Positions 24,623 to 32,306 of a stretch of 32,306 nt of DNA are shown here, one piece after another (within the stretch, counting starts at the first letter, position 1; every line of letters starts with the position of its first letter). The notes beneath the pieces were generated by a model, which saw nothing but the letters and a program-made list of their open reading frames with translations, was not told the DNA's origin and ran no database searches. The position numbers and the translations under genes were made by a program. Origin of the DNA: Chloroflexota bacterium. GTDB lineage: Bacteria > Chloroflexota > Dehalococcoidia > DSTF01 > JACRBR01. The stretch lies in NCBI GenBank assembly GCA_016213125.1, contig JACRBR010000195.1, positions 1 through 32,306 of the forward strand, given 5' to 3'.

Positions 24623-26050
24623 ATGAGGGCGCACTTCCGCGTGTGGGCCGTGTACTCCGCCGTAGCGGGCGCCTGCCAGGTGGCCGCTCTCCTCGCTCCC
24701 GCACCCACCGCGCCGGGCGACACAACGCTGATCGGCGAAATGATGTTGGTCTCGGCGATCGCTGGCGTGGCCTTGGCCGTGGTTGCCGGTTACATCGCGT
24801 GGGATGCGCGCGAATGGTCGCCCGCCATGCTGGCGTTGGGATGCGGATCCGTCGGCGCGGGCCTCGTTGTCCGATTCGTCTGCGCGGACGAAGGATTGGG
24901 CCTGGAGTCATCCCGTGGCGCGGCCTTTGCCCCGCTGCTGGGACTCCTGGCCGGAAGCGTGTGGTTCTTCCTCGCCGTGCAGACGTGGTGGCCTGCGACG
25001 GGTGTGCGCGATCTACGCCAGACGCTCGCGGTGCGCACGCTGTTGGTGACGGCCGCCTCGGGCATGGGTCTGGCGGGCTACCTCCTCGCCGCGTTCCCCC
25101 ACGCCTTGCCCGGCGATCAATTGACCCGCGTGTTCGCCGGCATCGCCGCGGCCAGCTACGTGTACGCCGGCGCGCGCCTGGCCGGTGTTTGGCGGCTCGT
25201 TCGCCTGCCTTCCCTCTCTGGACTAACGCTGAGCTGCGGCGTGTTCACGGTGCTTGTGATCGTCCTCGCCGCCGGTGGGATCCCGGGCGTGGCTCCGTAT
25301 CAGATCGATGCCGTGCTGCTCGTTGGCGCCTGCCTGCCTGTTGCGTCGCTGGCCGTCGAGCAGCGGGTTCGGCCGGGGCTACGATCCGTTGCCTTCGGCC
25401 CCCTGCTCTGCGCTGCAGTCGCCACACCGCTTCCACAGCGGGCGCGCACGATCACGGCCTTGGTGGACCGCATCAGCGGTCACGGCGGTCCCATGCGCGG
25501 CCATGCCGCCCGCGTCACGGAGCTCTCCGCGCTCATCGCCGCGCAGCTGCGCTTGGAGCCGGAGCAGATAGCCGAGACGGCGGCGGCAGCGCGGCTACAT
25601 GATCTGGGCAAGCTGGTGGTACCTCGCACGTTGCTCCATCGCGGTGGCCGGCTCTCGGCCCGTGAAGAGGCCGCCGTTCGCACGCACGCGCTTGCGGGCG
25701 CGCAGATCGCAGCGCGTGTGCCCGCCCTCGCGCCGGCAGCGCGCGCCATCGCGGACCACCACGAGCGCTGGGACGGCAGCGGCTTCCCGTCGGGCAAGCG
25801 CGAGACCGAGATCGCCCTCGCCGCCCGCATCGTCGCCGTTGCTGACGCGTACGACATCCTCCGCAGCGCGCGCGCCTACAAGCCGGAATGGGGCGCCGCC
25901 GAGGCCGTATCCGAGATCGAGCGCGGCTCCGGATCCTTGTTCGAGCCACGCGTCGTGCAGGCGCTCGTGCGGCTCGTCGCCAGCGGCGCGATCCGGCCCC
26001 CCAGCGCGGCCCCGCTCGCTGGCGCCATCCGCCGTCGTCCTGCCGCGTAA
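24623..26050 (+). CDS. Membrane-anchored HD-GYP domain protein, probable cyclic-di-GMP phosphodiesterase
   Basis: A 475-residue protein. The first about 270 residues form seven or eight hydrophobic segments, like a membrane sensor region. The C-terminal part is an HD-GYP domain: GHGGPMRGHAARVTELS, HDLGK (His326-Asp327), THALAGAQI, and HHERWDGSGFP (His379-His380). HD-GYP proteins usually hydrolyse cyclic di-GMP; the GYP triplet is GFP here, a conservative change, and the metal ligands are present. The ATG at 24623 has no clear ribosome site (CATTGTATAG precedes it), so the transcript may be leaderless or start elsewhere. No diguanylate cyclase is visible in the window. Confidence 0.82.
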   Translation: MRAHFRVWAVYSAVAGACQVAALLAPAPTAPGDTTLIGEMMLVSAIAGVALAVVAGYIAWDAREWSPAMLALGCGSVGAGLVVRFVCADEGLGLESSRGAAFAPLLGLLAGSVWFFLAVQTWWPATGVRDLRQTLAVRTLLVTAASGMGLAGYLLAAFPHALPGDQLTRVFAGIAAASYVYAGARLAGVWRLVRLPSLSGLTLSCGVFTVLVIVLAAGGIPGVAPYQIDAVLLVGACLPVASLAVEQRVRPGLRSVAFGPLLCAAVATPLPQRARTITALVDRISGHGGPMRGHAARVTELSALIAAQLRLEPEQIAETAAAARLHDLGKLVVPRTLLHRGGRLSAREEAAVRTHALAGAQIAARVPALAPAARAIADHHERWDGSGFPSGKRETEIALAARIVAVADAYDILRSARAYKPEWGAAEAVSEIERGSGSLFEPRVVQALVRLVASGAIRPPSAAPLAGAIRRRPAA

Positions 26051-26077
26051 CAACCCGCAAGAAGCATCCTGCGCCGG

Positions 26078-26107
26078 TTGACGAACAAACGTTTGTTTGA
26101 GTATGAT
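26078..26107 (+). promoter_or_regulatory. Promoter with built-in palindromic operator for the tetR-P450 unit
   Basis: TTGACG (26078-26083) and TATGAT (26102-26107) are separated by 18 bases. The spacer contains a perfect 14-base palindrome, AACAAACGTTTGTT (26084-26097), the type of site TetR dimers bind. A start 7-8 bases after the -10 would fall at about 26115, on the likely ATG. Confidence 0.7.
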
Positions 26108-26114
26108 CGCCGCC

Positions 26115-26759
26115 ATGGTCGCCACCCTAACTGGAACGCCACCGCTAGAATCCACCACCCGCGACGCGATCCTGGATGCCTCCGAGCGTCGGTTCGCCGA
26201 AGCAGGTTTCGATGGCGCGTCGACCAGGGAAATCGCCGCTGACGTCGGCCTGAAAAACCAGGCCAGCCTCTATCACTACTTCGAGAACAAGCAGGCAATC
26301 TACGAAGCCGTGCTCAAGCGCGGTGTGGAGTCTCTGCTCGCCGTCATCGCGGACAACGGCCGCGCTGGCGCTCTGCGCGAGTCCGAGGGCGCAGCCCGTG
26401 GCGAACATCTCGCCGCGTACCTGGATCGCACCTTCGACTACCTTGTCGCGCATCCCCACCTTGCCCGCCTGATCCAGCGCGCGTCCCTCGACGAGGGCGG
26501 TATCGCGCGCGAGATCGTCGCGCGCCTGGTGCAACCGCTCTTCGACGGTGGTGTGCGGCTGCTGCACGACGCGCAGGGTCCCTGGCCCGCCGCCGAACTA
26601 CCGCATGTGGCCGCGGGCCTCTATCACCTGATTTTCGGCTACTTCAGCGACATGGCGCTGTTGACCGCCGTCATGGACGACGACCCGGCGAGCGAGGCTT
26701 CCATCGCCCGCCAGCGCTCGTTCGTGCGCGCGGCCGTCGCCCGGCTGCTCACGAAATGA
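26115..26759 (+). CDS. TetR/AcrR family transcriptional regulator
   Basis: A 214-residue regulator. The helix-turn-helix is at about residues 15-60: RDAILDASERRFAEAGFDGAS, TREIAADVGLKNQASLYHYF and ENKQAIYEAVL. The remainder is helical and should bind a ligand. I chose the ATG at 26115 over one at 26103: the -10 hexamer covers 26102-26107, so transcription should begin at or next to 26115, giving a leaderless mRNA. The promoter spacer is filled by a perfect palindrome, which suggests self-repression. The cytochrome P450 gene starts 57 bases after the stop on the same strand and is probably controlled by the same promoter, with its substrate or product as ligand. Confidence 0.88.
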   Translation: MVATLTGTPPLESTTRDAILDASERRFAEAGFDGASTREIAADVGLKNQASLYHYFENKQAIYEAVLKRGVESLLAVIADNGRAGALRESEGAARGEHLAAYLDRTFDYLVAHPHLARLIQRASLDEGGIAREIVARLVQPLFDGGVRLLHDAQGPWPAAELPHVAAGLYHLIFGYFSDMALLTAVMDDDPASEASIARQRSFVRAAVARLLTK

Positions 26760-26816
26760 ACGGCCAACACAATGCTCGAGGAACAACACCGCAGCTAACC
26801 GAATCGAGGAGCGACG

Positions 26817-28034
26817 ATGACCACGATCACCCTGGCCGACCTGTACAGCGCCGACACCTACGCGCGCGCGATGCCCCACGACACCTTCGATCTCTTGCGC
26901 CGTGACGAACCCGTGCACTGGCAGCCGGAGCCCCAGGGCCCGGGATACTGGGCGCTCACCCGCTACGAGGACATCGTGCAGGTGTCGTCGGACAACGAGC
27001 TGTTCTCGTCCGCACGCGGCGGCACCAACCTGGAGGACCTCGGCGACGATGCGCTCGCCATGATCCGCACGCTCCTCATCAATATGGATCCCCCGAAGCA
27101 CACGCAGTACCGCAAGCTGGTGGCGACCGGCTTCACGCCGAAGATGGTGCGCCAGCTCGAACCGCACGTGCGGCAAATTACGAAACAGATCGTCGACAGT
27201 GTCGCGTTGAAGGGCTCCTGCGACTTCGTGACCGACGTCGCCGCGCAGCTGCCGCTCGCTGTGATCTGCGAGATGATCGGTGTGCCAAAGGACGATCACC
27301 ACAAGATCTTCGACTGGAGCAATCGCCTGATCGGATTCGACGACCCGGAGTATCACACCTCGCCCGAGGACGGCCGCATCGCCGCGACCGAGATGTTCAT
27401 GTACGCGAACGCCATGGCGCAGGACCGCAAGGCGAGCCCGCGTGGCGACCTGGTGAGCGTCCTCATGCAGGCCGAGGTCGATGGCGACCGTCTGAGCGAA
27501 GCCGACTTTGACGGCTTCTTCATCGTCCTTGCGGTGGCGGGAAACGAGACCACCCGCAACCTCATCTCCGGCGCCATGCTCGCGCTGATCGAGAACCCGG
27601 AGCAGCGCCAGCGCCTCATCGCCGACCCGAAGCTGATGCCGACCGCGGTCGAGGAGTTCCTGCGCTACGTCTCACCGCTCATCTACTTCCGCCGCACGCT
27701 ACAGCGCGATGTCACGGTCGGGGGCCGCCTCCTCCACGAAGGTGACAAGGTGGCCATGTACTACCCCAGCGGCAACCGCGACGAAGCGGCGTTCGAGCAG
27801 CCGCACGCGTTCGATGTCGGGCGCTCCCCCAACGCCCACATGGCCTTCGGGGGCGGCGGGCCGCATTTCTGTTTGGGCGCCAGCCTCGCCCGTCTCGAGA
27901 TCCAGTGCATGTTTGAGGAGCTGCTGACGCGCCTGCCGGACATCGAGCTGGCGGGACCCGTCGACCGCCTGCGCTCGAACTTCATCAACGGCATCAAGCA
28001 CATGCCCGTCAAGTTCACGCCCGCACGCGCCTGA
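26817..28034 (+). CDS. Cytochrome P450, resembling the bacterial CYP124/125/142 group
   Basis: A 405-residue soluble P450 monooxygenase. Key sites are the I-helix AGNETTRN (Glu244-Thr245-Thr246), the K-helix ExxR (EEFLR), and the heme loop FGGGGPHFCLG with ligand Cys352. The NETTRN helix and GGGPHFCLG loop resemble the actinobacterial CYP124/125/142 enzymes, which hydroxylate sterol or branched lipid chains; that substrate assignment is inference. GAGGAG lies just upstream of the ATG at 26817. No ferredoxin or reductase gene is nearby, so electrons must come from elsewhere. The preceding tetR is the likely regulator. Confidence 0.92.
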   Translation: MTTITLADLYSADTYARAMPHDTFDLLRRDEPVHWQPEPQGPGYWALTRYEDIVQVSSDNELFSSARGGTNLEDLGDDALAMIRTLLINMDPPKHTQYRKLVATGFTPKMVRQLEPHVRQITKQIVDSVALKGSCDFVTDVAAQLPLAVICEMIGVPKDDHHKIFDWSNRLIGFDDPEYHTSPEDGRIAATEMFMYANAMAQDRKASPRGDLVSVLMQAEVDGDRLSEADFDGFFIVLAVAGNETTRNLISGAMLALIENPEQRQRLIADPKLMPTAVEEFLRYVSPLIYFRRTLQRDVTVGGRLLHEGDKVAMYYPSGNRDEAAFEQPHAFDVGRSPNAHMAFGGGGPHFCLGASLARLEIQCMFEELLTRLPDIELAGPVDRLRSNFINGIKHMPVKFTPARA

Positions 28035-28136
28035 GCAAGAGCGCACCCTTAATCTGCGATAATCGGCCATTAACACGGCAGACCTACTCTCTTGTTGGAA
28101 CCAACCGGCGGGCGGGGAATCGCACGTCGAATGGTT

Positions 28137-28170
28137 GAGAAGCCGGAGGAAGCGGGGCCTCCGGCTTCTC
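28137..28170. terminator. Strong hairpin between P450 and dedA
   Basis: A perfect 13-base stem (GAGAAGCCGGAGG / CCTCCGGCTTCTC) with an 8-base loop, about 100 bases after the P450 stop and 50 before the dedA promoter. It lacks a clear T-run on either strand, but it is the likely transcript end for P450. Confidence 0.5.
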
Positions 28171-28221
28171 TCGCGTCGATGCACCGGCCATGTCTGGTCC
28201 GCCGCATACAGCTTCGGCCTA

Positions 28222-28251
28222 TTGACACCCTTTCGGCGCGCTGGCTAGACT
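28222..28251 (+). promoter_or_regulatory. Promoter upstream of dedA
   Basis: TTGACA (28222-28227) is followed after 18 bases by TAGACT (28246-28251). The predicted start near 28258 gives a leader of about 70 bases. Confidence 0.65.
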
Positions 28252-28326
28252 CGCCATGGCCGCCGGGGACCGCCGATCGTGGTCCGACACTACGGGAGGC
28301 GGCGTGTGCGGTAGGGCGGTGGTCTC

Positions 28327-29007
28327 CTGTTACACGGCATCGAAAACGCCCTCCTCGACTTCATCACGGGCGTCTACAACACGATAGGCTGGCCCGGCGT
28401 CATCTTCATGATGGCCGTCGAATCCGCCTGCATCCCCCTTCCCAGCGAGCTCATCATGCCCATCGCGGGCTGGAAGCTCATCGAGGAGAAGGATCGCGGG
28501 CTGGAGTGGGTGCTCCTCGCCGGCTTCTTTGGGGCCATAGGCAACACCGTAGGCTCGCTCGTCGCCTACTACGTCGGCGCGTACGGCGGCCGCCCCTTCG
28601 CTGAGAAGTACGGAAAGTACTTCCTCGTCTCTCACCACGATCTCGATCTCGCCGATCGATTCTTCAAGAGATGGGGCAACTGGGCCGTGTTCGGATCGCG
28701 CGTGCTTCCTGTTGTGCGTACATTCATCAGCCTGCCCGCCGGGATCTCGCGCATGCCGGTGTGGCAGTTCACGGCCTACACGTTCGTGGGCGCGTTCATC
28801 TGGTCTGTACCCCTTGCCTATGGCGGATATAAACTTGGCGAGAACTACGAAGACCTCCGCAATTGGATGCGCCCGGCGGACTATCCCATCGCGGCCATCA
28901 TCGTGATTGCGGTGGCCTGGTACGTGTACAGGCACATCAAGCGGGCCTGGTGGACCGGTGGCGAGCACGCCGCCGCTCCCGAGCCCGAGGCAGAGCGCTC
29001 GGTCTAA
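28327..29007 (+). CDS. DedA family membrane protein, likely non-ATG start
   Basis: DedA proteins are polytopic inner-membrane proteins linked to lipid flipping and membrane potential. The C-terminal about 200 residues show the family signature: ESACIPLPSELIMP, GNTVGSLVAYYVGAYGGRP, SRVLPVVRTFISLPAGISRMP and a final helix with YRHIKRAW. The first ATG in frame (28408) would cut off a conserved-looking segment, LHGIENALLDFITGVYN, that lies in the same open frame directly upstream. An in-frame TAG at 28312 limits the gene, and between it and 28408 the only start-like codon is CTG at 28327, which has AGGGCGG about 9 bases upstream. I therefore place the start there; a start at 28408 or a small sequence error is the alternative. 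A promoter lies 76 bases upstream. Confidence 0.85.
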   Translation: MLHGIENALLDFITGVYNTIGWPGVIFMMAVESACIPLPSELIMPIAGWKLIEEKDRGLEWVLLAGFFGAIGNTVGSLVAYYVGAYGGRPFAEKYGKYFLVSHHDLDLADRFFKRWGNWAVFGSRVLPVVRTFISLPAGISRMPVWQFTAYTFVGAFIWSVPLAYGGYKLGENYEDLRNWMRPADYPIAAIIVIAVAWYVYRHIKRAWWTGGEHAAAPEPEAERSV

Positions 29008-29091
29008 GGCGGGGTACCGGCGCGACGAAGATAGGCTGGACTCAGGAGAAGCCCGCAAGGGCAGGGACTGAGGGCAGGGAGTGCACGGCCT

Positions 29092-30288
29092 ATGATGATC
29101 GTCCGCGTGTTTGCCGCGGCCGCCAAACCGGCGCTCGTCACTGGCGCCATCGCCGCCGCTACGGCCGGTGGCTGGTTCGCCTTCAACAACATCACCGGCG
29201 ATGCCCCGACCGCGTTCGAGCGCCTCCAGTCCGCGGGCACGCGCCTCCTCGTGAGCGAGTTCGGCACCAACTCCGACACCATCGTTGCCATCGACCCGGC
29301 CGACCCGGGGGGCGCTCGCGACGTCATCGCCACCATCGACCACGCACCGGAGTACGGCATCACCGCGGCCCTGTCGCCCGATGGCGAGGCGATCGCCTAC
29401 ACCGCCCTGCCCCTCGATACACCGAAGCCTGCCCCGGACGCCCCTGCCATCGCCGGCATAGTCGCGGCCGGCGGCGATGTGGCCGTGCTCGCCACCGATG
29501 TCGATCTCGTCGTCCCGCCCGTCTGGTCGCCCGATAGCGACGCCATCATTGTCCGAAAGAACACCCGGTGCGAAGACGCCGGCCTGTCGTGCGACGAATT
29601 CCCCGCTGGCGCCTTCGAGCTGATCCGGCTCGGCCGCGATGGCTCGCGCACGACGATCACCTCGTGGCGCAGCGCCGCCGCGTTCCCCATCGCCTTCTCC
29701 CCGGATGGCGCCGCGTTCTACTTCGCGACGCTGGACGCCACCGGTACGGATCTCTACCGCGTCGCCCCGGACGGCAGCGACGAGTCGATGATCGCGCACC
29801 TCAGCGACCAGGTGGCGCGCGACTGGCGCATCTCCCCCGACGGATCTGCGCTCGCGTATTCCGCCGCTGAAAGCGGACCGGCGCCCATGATCGTCGCCCG
29901 CGTCGTCGATCTGGCCACCGGCGCGATCAGCGATGCCATTTCGACGAGCGCGCTCGAGGCGGGGCCCCCCAGCACCGGCGTCTCGCGCGGCGAGTTCAAC
30001 CCCGCCTGGACGCCCGATGGCGACCTGACTGTGGCCGCCCTGAATCTCGACGGCGGCGCCGGCGCTGTGACAATGTCCGACCTCGGCGCCACCGAGGAAA
30101 CCCAAAACACCGACAGCATCGATCTGCCCCTTGGCTGGTCGCCCGACGGACGAACGCTGGCCGTGCGCGCGGTCGAAGGCGAGACGCCCTTCGAGGCGGG
30201 CGCCAGCCACGTCGAGCTTGTGCGCGACGGCGAGCGGGAACGCATCTCGGACAGCAGCGACATCTCGATCGTGGGGTGGACGGAGTGA
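29092..30288 (+). CDS. Membrane-anchored TolB-like beta-propeller protein
   Basis: A 398-residue protein with one N-terminal hydrophobic helix (about 10-30, no lipobox) and an extracytoplasmic region with propeller-type repeats: LSPDGEAIAYTA, WSPDSDAIIV, FSPDGAAFYFAT, ISPDGSALAYSA, WTPDGDLTVAA and WSPDGRTLAVRA. Six such motifs suggest a six-bladed propeller like TolB's. Function is unknown; protein or glycan binding is typical. Its stop overlaps the start of the next gene (TGATG, 30286-30290), so the two are translationally coupled and the propeller may work with the secreted lysozyme-like protein on the cell wall. Two ATGs in tandem (29092, 29095) make the exact start uncertain by one residue. 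Confidence 0.8.
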   Translation: MMIVRVFAAAAKPALVTGAIAAATAGGWFAFNNITGDAPTAFERLQSAGTRLLVSEFGTNSDTIVAIDPADPGGARDVIATIDHAPEYGITAALSPDGEAIAYTALPLDTPKPAPDAPAIAGIVAAGGDVAVLATDVDLVVPPVWSPDSDAIIVRKNTRCEDAGLSCDEFPAGAFELIRLGRDGSRTTITSWRSAAAFPIAFSPDGAAFYFATLDATGTDLYRVAPDGSDESMIAHLSDQVARDWRISPDGSALAYSAAESGPAPMIVARVVDLATGAISDAISTSALEAGPPSTGVSRGEFNPAWTPDGDLTVAALNLDGGAGAVTMSDLGATEETQNTDSIDLPLGWSPDGRTLAVRAVEGETPFEAGASHVELVRDGERERISDSSDISIVGWTE

Positions 30289-31667
30289 TGGGTCGCTGGT
30301 TGCGCCGGACCAGGCGTTGGTCAGCGGTTTCCGTGACCGCGCTGGCAGTCACTCTGGTGCTGCTCGCGGCGCCGGAAGGACACAGGCACGCGCGCGTGGC
30401 GGAGGCCTGCGCCTTCGTCGAACCCCCGACGACCTACGAGACCACGGAGGATCGCCGCCTCTACATGGCCGCGATGGACCTGGCCGCCTACGACATGCTC
30501 TTCCCCCGCGACCGGTTCTTCTCGCAGGCCTACGTCGAGAGCGGCACACGGTCCAATCGCACCAACGGCCCCGACACCTACATCCCACCGACGCTGCTGA
30601 AGTCGATCAGCTGGCTGGAGAGCTCATCGTCCCAGGGATCGCCCGCGCTGCCGTTCGGTGCCATCGGGCCCGGACTCGTGTCCTTCGACTGCGGCTACGG
30701 CATCGCGCAGGTGACCAGCGGCATGACCGCGCCCCTCGGCGAGAGCGGCCAGCCCACCGACGAGCAGGCGCTCGTCGCCACGCACTTCGCATACAACATC
30801 GGGCGCGGCGCGGCGATCCTCATCGACAAGTGGAACGCCGCCCCGGAGGGACGCCCCATCTCCGGGATCGATACGAACAGCGACCCGCACATCGTGGAAA
30901 ACTGGTACTTCGCTGCCTGGGGCTACAACGGCTTCACCGGTCCCGGCGCCAACCGCAGCAACCACCCGCTTGATCCCATCTACGGCTCCTGGCCGCGCAC
31001 GCCCTATAGCTGCGGCGCCGCGAACGACGGCCTCGGCCACAACCGGTCGCAGTACCCGTACCAGGAGCTGGTCTTCGGTTGCATGGCCCACCCTCCGGCG
31101 GTGCAGGGCCAGCCGTTGTGGAAGGCGCTCGACGTCACCCTCCCCGACTTGAACAACGCCTACTGGCGCACGCCCCTCGATCTCGAGAACTTCGACGCTC
31201 CGTACGCCGCCATGGACATCCCCACCCCCAAGCCCGATCACACCGACCCAACATTGAAGCCCCCGGACTGGGTGCGCGGCCTCGTGCTCGGCGCACCGCG
31301 ACTCTCGGTCGACCGCCCGATCCTGCTGGTGAACGTGCGCCCCGGCAAGTCGGCGACGCCCGCCGAAGTGCGCATCGCCAACACCGGGTCCGGCATCGTG
31401 CCCTGGCGCGTCAGCGCGAACAAGAGCTGGATCACCGTCTCCCGGCAGGCCGGCGTTGCCGTCGGTAACGACATGGTCTGCCTGAACGACTCCCCGTGCG
31501 AGCGCACCGCCGTCCTCAAGATCTCCGTCGACCCCACCAAGGTGCTCGGCTCCGACGCCGCCGTCGTGAAGATCCAGGGCCTCGGCCAGGGCGCCGGCGC
31601 CGCCGAGATCGCCGTCTTCATCAAGATCAACGTCGCCATCGGCGTCCCCGGCACCACAAAGAACTGA
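30288..31667 (+). CDS. Secreted lysozyme-like (transglycosylase-type) protein with BACON-like C-terminal domain
   Basis: A 459-residue exported protein. Residues 1-40 form a basic, hydrophobic signal peptide. The domain at about 95-260 looks like a goose-lysozyme or soluble lytic transglycosylase fold: IPPTLLKSISWLESS with candidate catalytic Glu111, then DCGYGIAQVTSGM, the position of the usual GLMQ-type motif, and YNIGRGA. Such enzymes cleave peptidoglycan glycan chains. Near the C terminus VRIANTGSGIVPWRVSAN and KSWITVSRQAG match the pattern of BACON-type beta domains, which bind carbohydrate or act as spacers. I chose the ATG at 30288 because it overlaps the previous stop; a GTG at 30276 is possible. 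The enzymatic assignment is from motif shape only. Confidence 0.65.
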   Translation: MGRWLRRTRRWSAVSVTALAVTLVLLAAPEGHRHARVAEACAFVEPPTTYETTEDRRLYMAAMDLAAYDMLFPRDRFFSQAYVESGTRSNRTNGPDTYIPPTLLKSISWLESSSSQGSPALPFGAIGPGLVSFDCGYGIAQVTSGMTAPLGESGQPTDEQALVATHFAYNIGRGAAILIDKWNAAPEGRPISGIDTNSDPHIVENWYFAAWGYNGFTGPGANRSNHPLDPIYGSWPRTPYSCGAANDGLGHNRSQYPYQELVFGCMAHPPAVQGQPLWKALDVTLPDLNNAYWRTPLDLENFDAPYAAMDIPTPKPDHTDPTLKPPDWVRGLVLGAPRLSVDRPILLVNVRPGKSATPAEVRIANTGSGIVPWRVSANKSWITVSRQAGVAVGNDMVCLNDSPCERTAVLKISVDPTKVLGSDAAVVKIQGLGQGAGAAEIAVFIKINVAIGVPGTTKN

Positions 31668-31785
31668 CTTGCTTGGCCTGCGTCGCCGCGACCGAAGGGT
31701 CGCTCGCGGCCAAGCCACCGGTATTCCGGGCCCTTCCTTGGGCTGGCGGGCGCCCACCCCACCTGCCAATTTCAACGATTGGGGC

Positions 31786-31815
31786 TTGATCCAGAGCCCA
31801 ATGCTGGTCTAGAAT
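31786..31815 (+). promoter_or_regulatory. groEL promoter
   Basis: TTGATC (31786-31791) and TAGAAT (31810-31815), separated by 18 bases. The CIRCE element starts four bases after the -10, so it covers the transcription start. Confidence 0.7.
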
Positions 31816-31818
31816 CGA

Positions 31819-31845
31819 TTAGCACTCCCGCCCGGAGAGTGCCAG
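31819..31845 (+). promoter_or_regulatory. CIRCE operator (HrcA binding site)
   Basis: TTAGCACTC, nine bases, GAGTGCCAG. The left arm is identical to the CIRCE consensus; the right arm differs from GAGTGCTAA at two positions. HrcA bound here would block the overlapping groEL promoter, and heat shock would relieve it. Confidence 0.9.
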
Positions 31846-31902
31846 ATTCACGCGAACCCCAAAGTAAAACAGAGTCAAAACCCATAGCGGAGGACGAGCT
31901 AA

Positions 31903-32306
<404 letters not shown>

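Overview
The window is a 32.3 kb piece of a high-GC bacterial chromosome, dominated by housekeeping genes with accessory genes between them. A Chloroflexota-like organism is the best guess. The grounds are the very GC-biased coding, several Tat or Sec lipoproteins with TolB-like propellers, a CIRCE-controlled groEL, a bS21 gene, and many short palindromic and heptanucleotide intergenic repeats. This is an inference from gene content and repeat style, not a placement. Both ends cut a gene: murJ on the left and groEL on the right.

Layout. 1-4.7 kb: the 3' end of murJ (+) converges on a minus-strand series DUF402 protein > argS > TolB-like lipoprotein > PlsC-like acyltransferase. 4.9-6.9 kb: a TetR repressor with a clear promoter and operator, followed by a three-helix membrane protein with a His-rich linker. 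7.0-10.0 kb: rpsO and pnp (minus), with an rpsO terminator and a strong stem-loop in the pnp leader. 10.3-18.9 kb: accessory region with an unknown membrane protein, a DegV protein, a frame-broken TolB-like lipoprotein, a Tat-exported DMFase-like protein and two alpha/beta hydrolases. Its spacers are full of heptad arrays and palindromic repeats. 19.9-21.9 kb: a full-length gyrB whose Toprim motif lacks the catalytic glutamate. 22.1-24.5 kb (minus): VOC protein, IscA-fold-like protein, rpsU, a hicAB toxin-antitoxin pair and a YfcE-type phosphoesterase. 24.6-32.3 kb (plus): a membrane HD-GYP protein, TetR plus cytochrome P450, DedA, a propeller protein overlapping a lysozyme-like protein, and CIRCE-groEL.

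How the genes work together. The best-supported transcription units are DUF402-argS (ATGA overlap), tetR-membrane protein, tetR-P450, hicA-hicB (ATGA overlap) and propeller-lysozyme-like (TGATG overlap). Both TetR genes sit behind promoters overlapped by perfect inverted repeats, so both look self-repressed. The second one probably makes a leaderless mRNA.

Most notable observations: (1) GyrB reads VGFSAGG where EGDSAGG is expected, so Toprim Glu and the neighbouring Asp are both lost while the rest of the protein is well conserved. (2) Seven-base-period repeats begin at or directly after the stop codons of several unrelated genes, on both strands. (3) ArgRS has TAGN in place of the HIGH signature. 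I did not find a clear multi-gene novel defence or biosynthetic system; the novelty here lies in individual proteins and the intergenic repeats.
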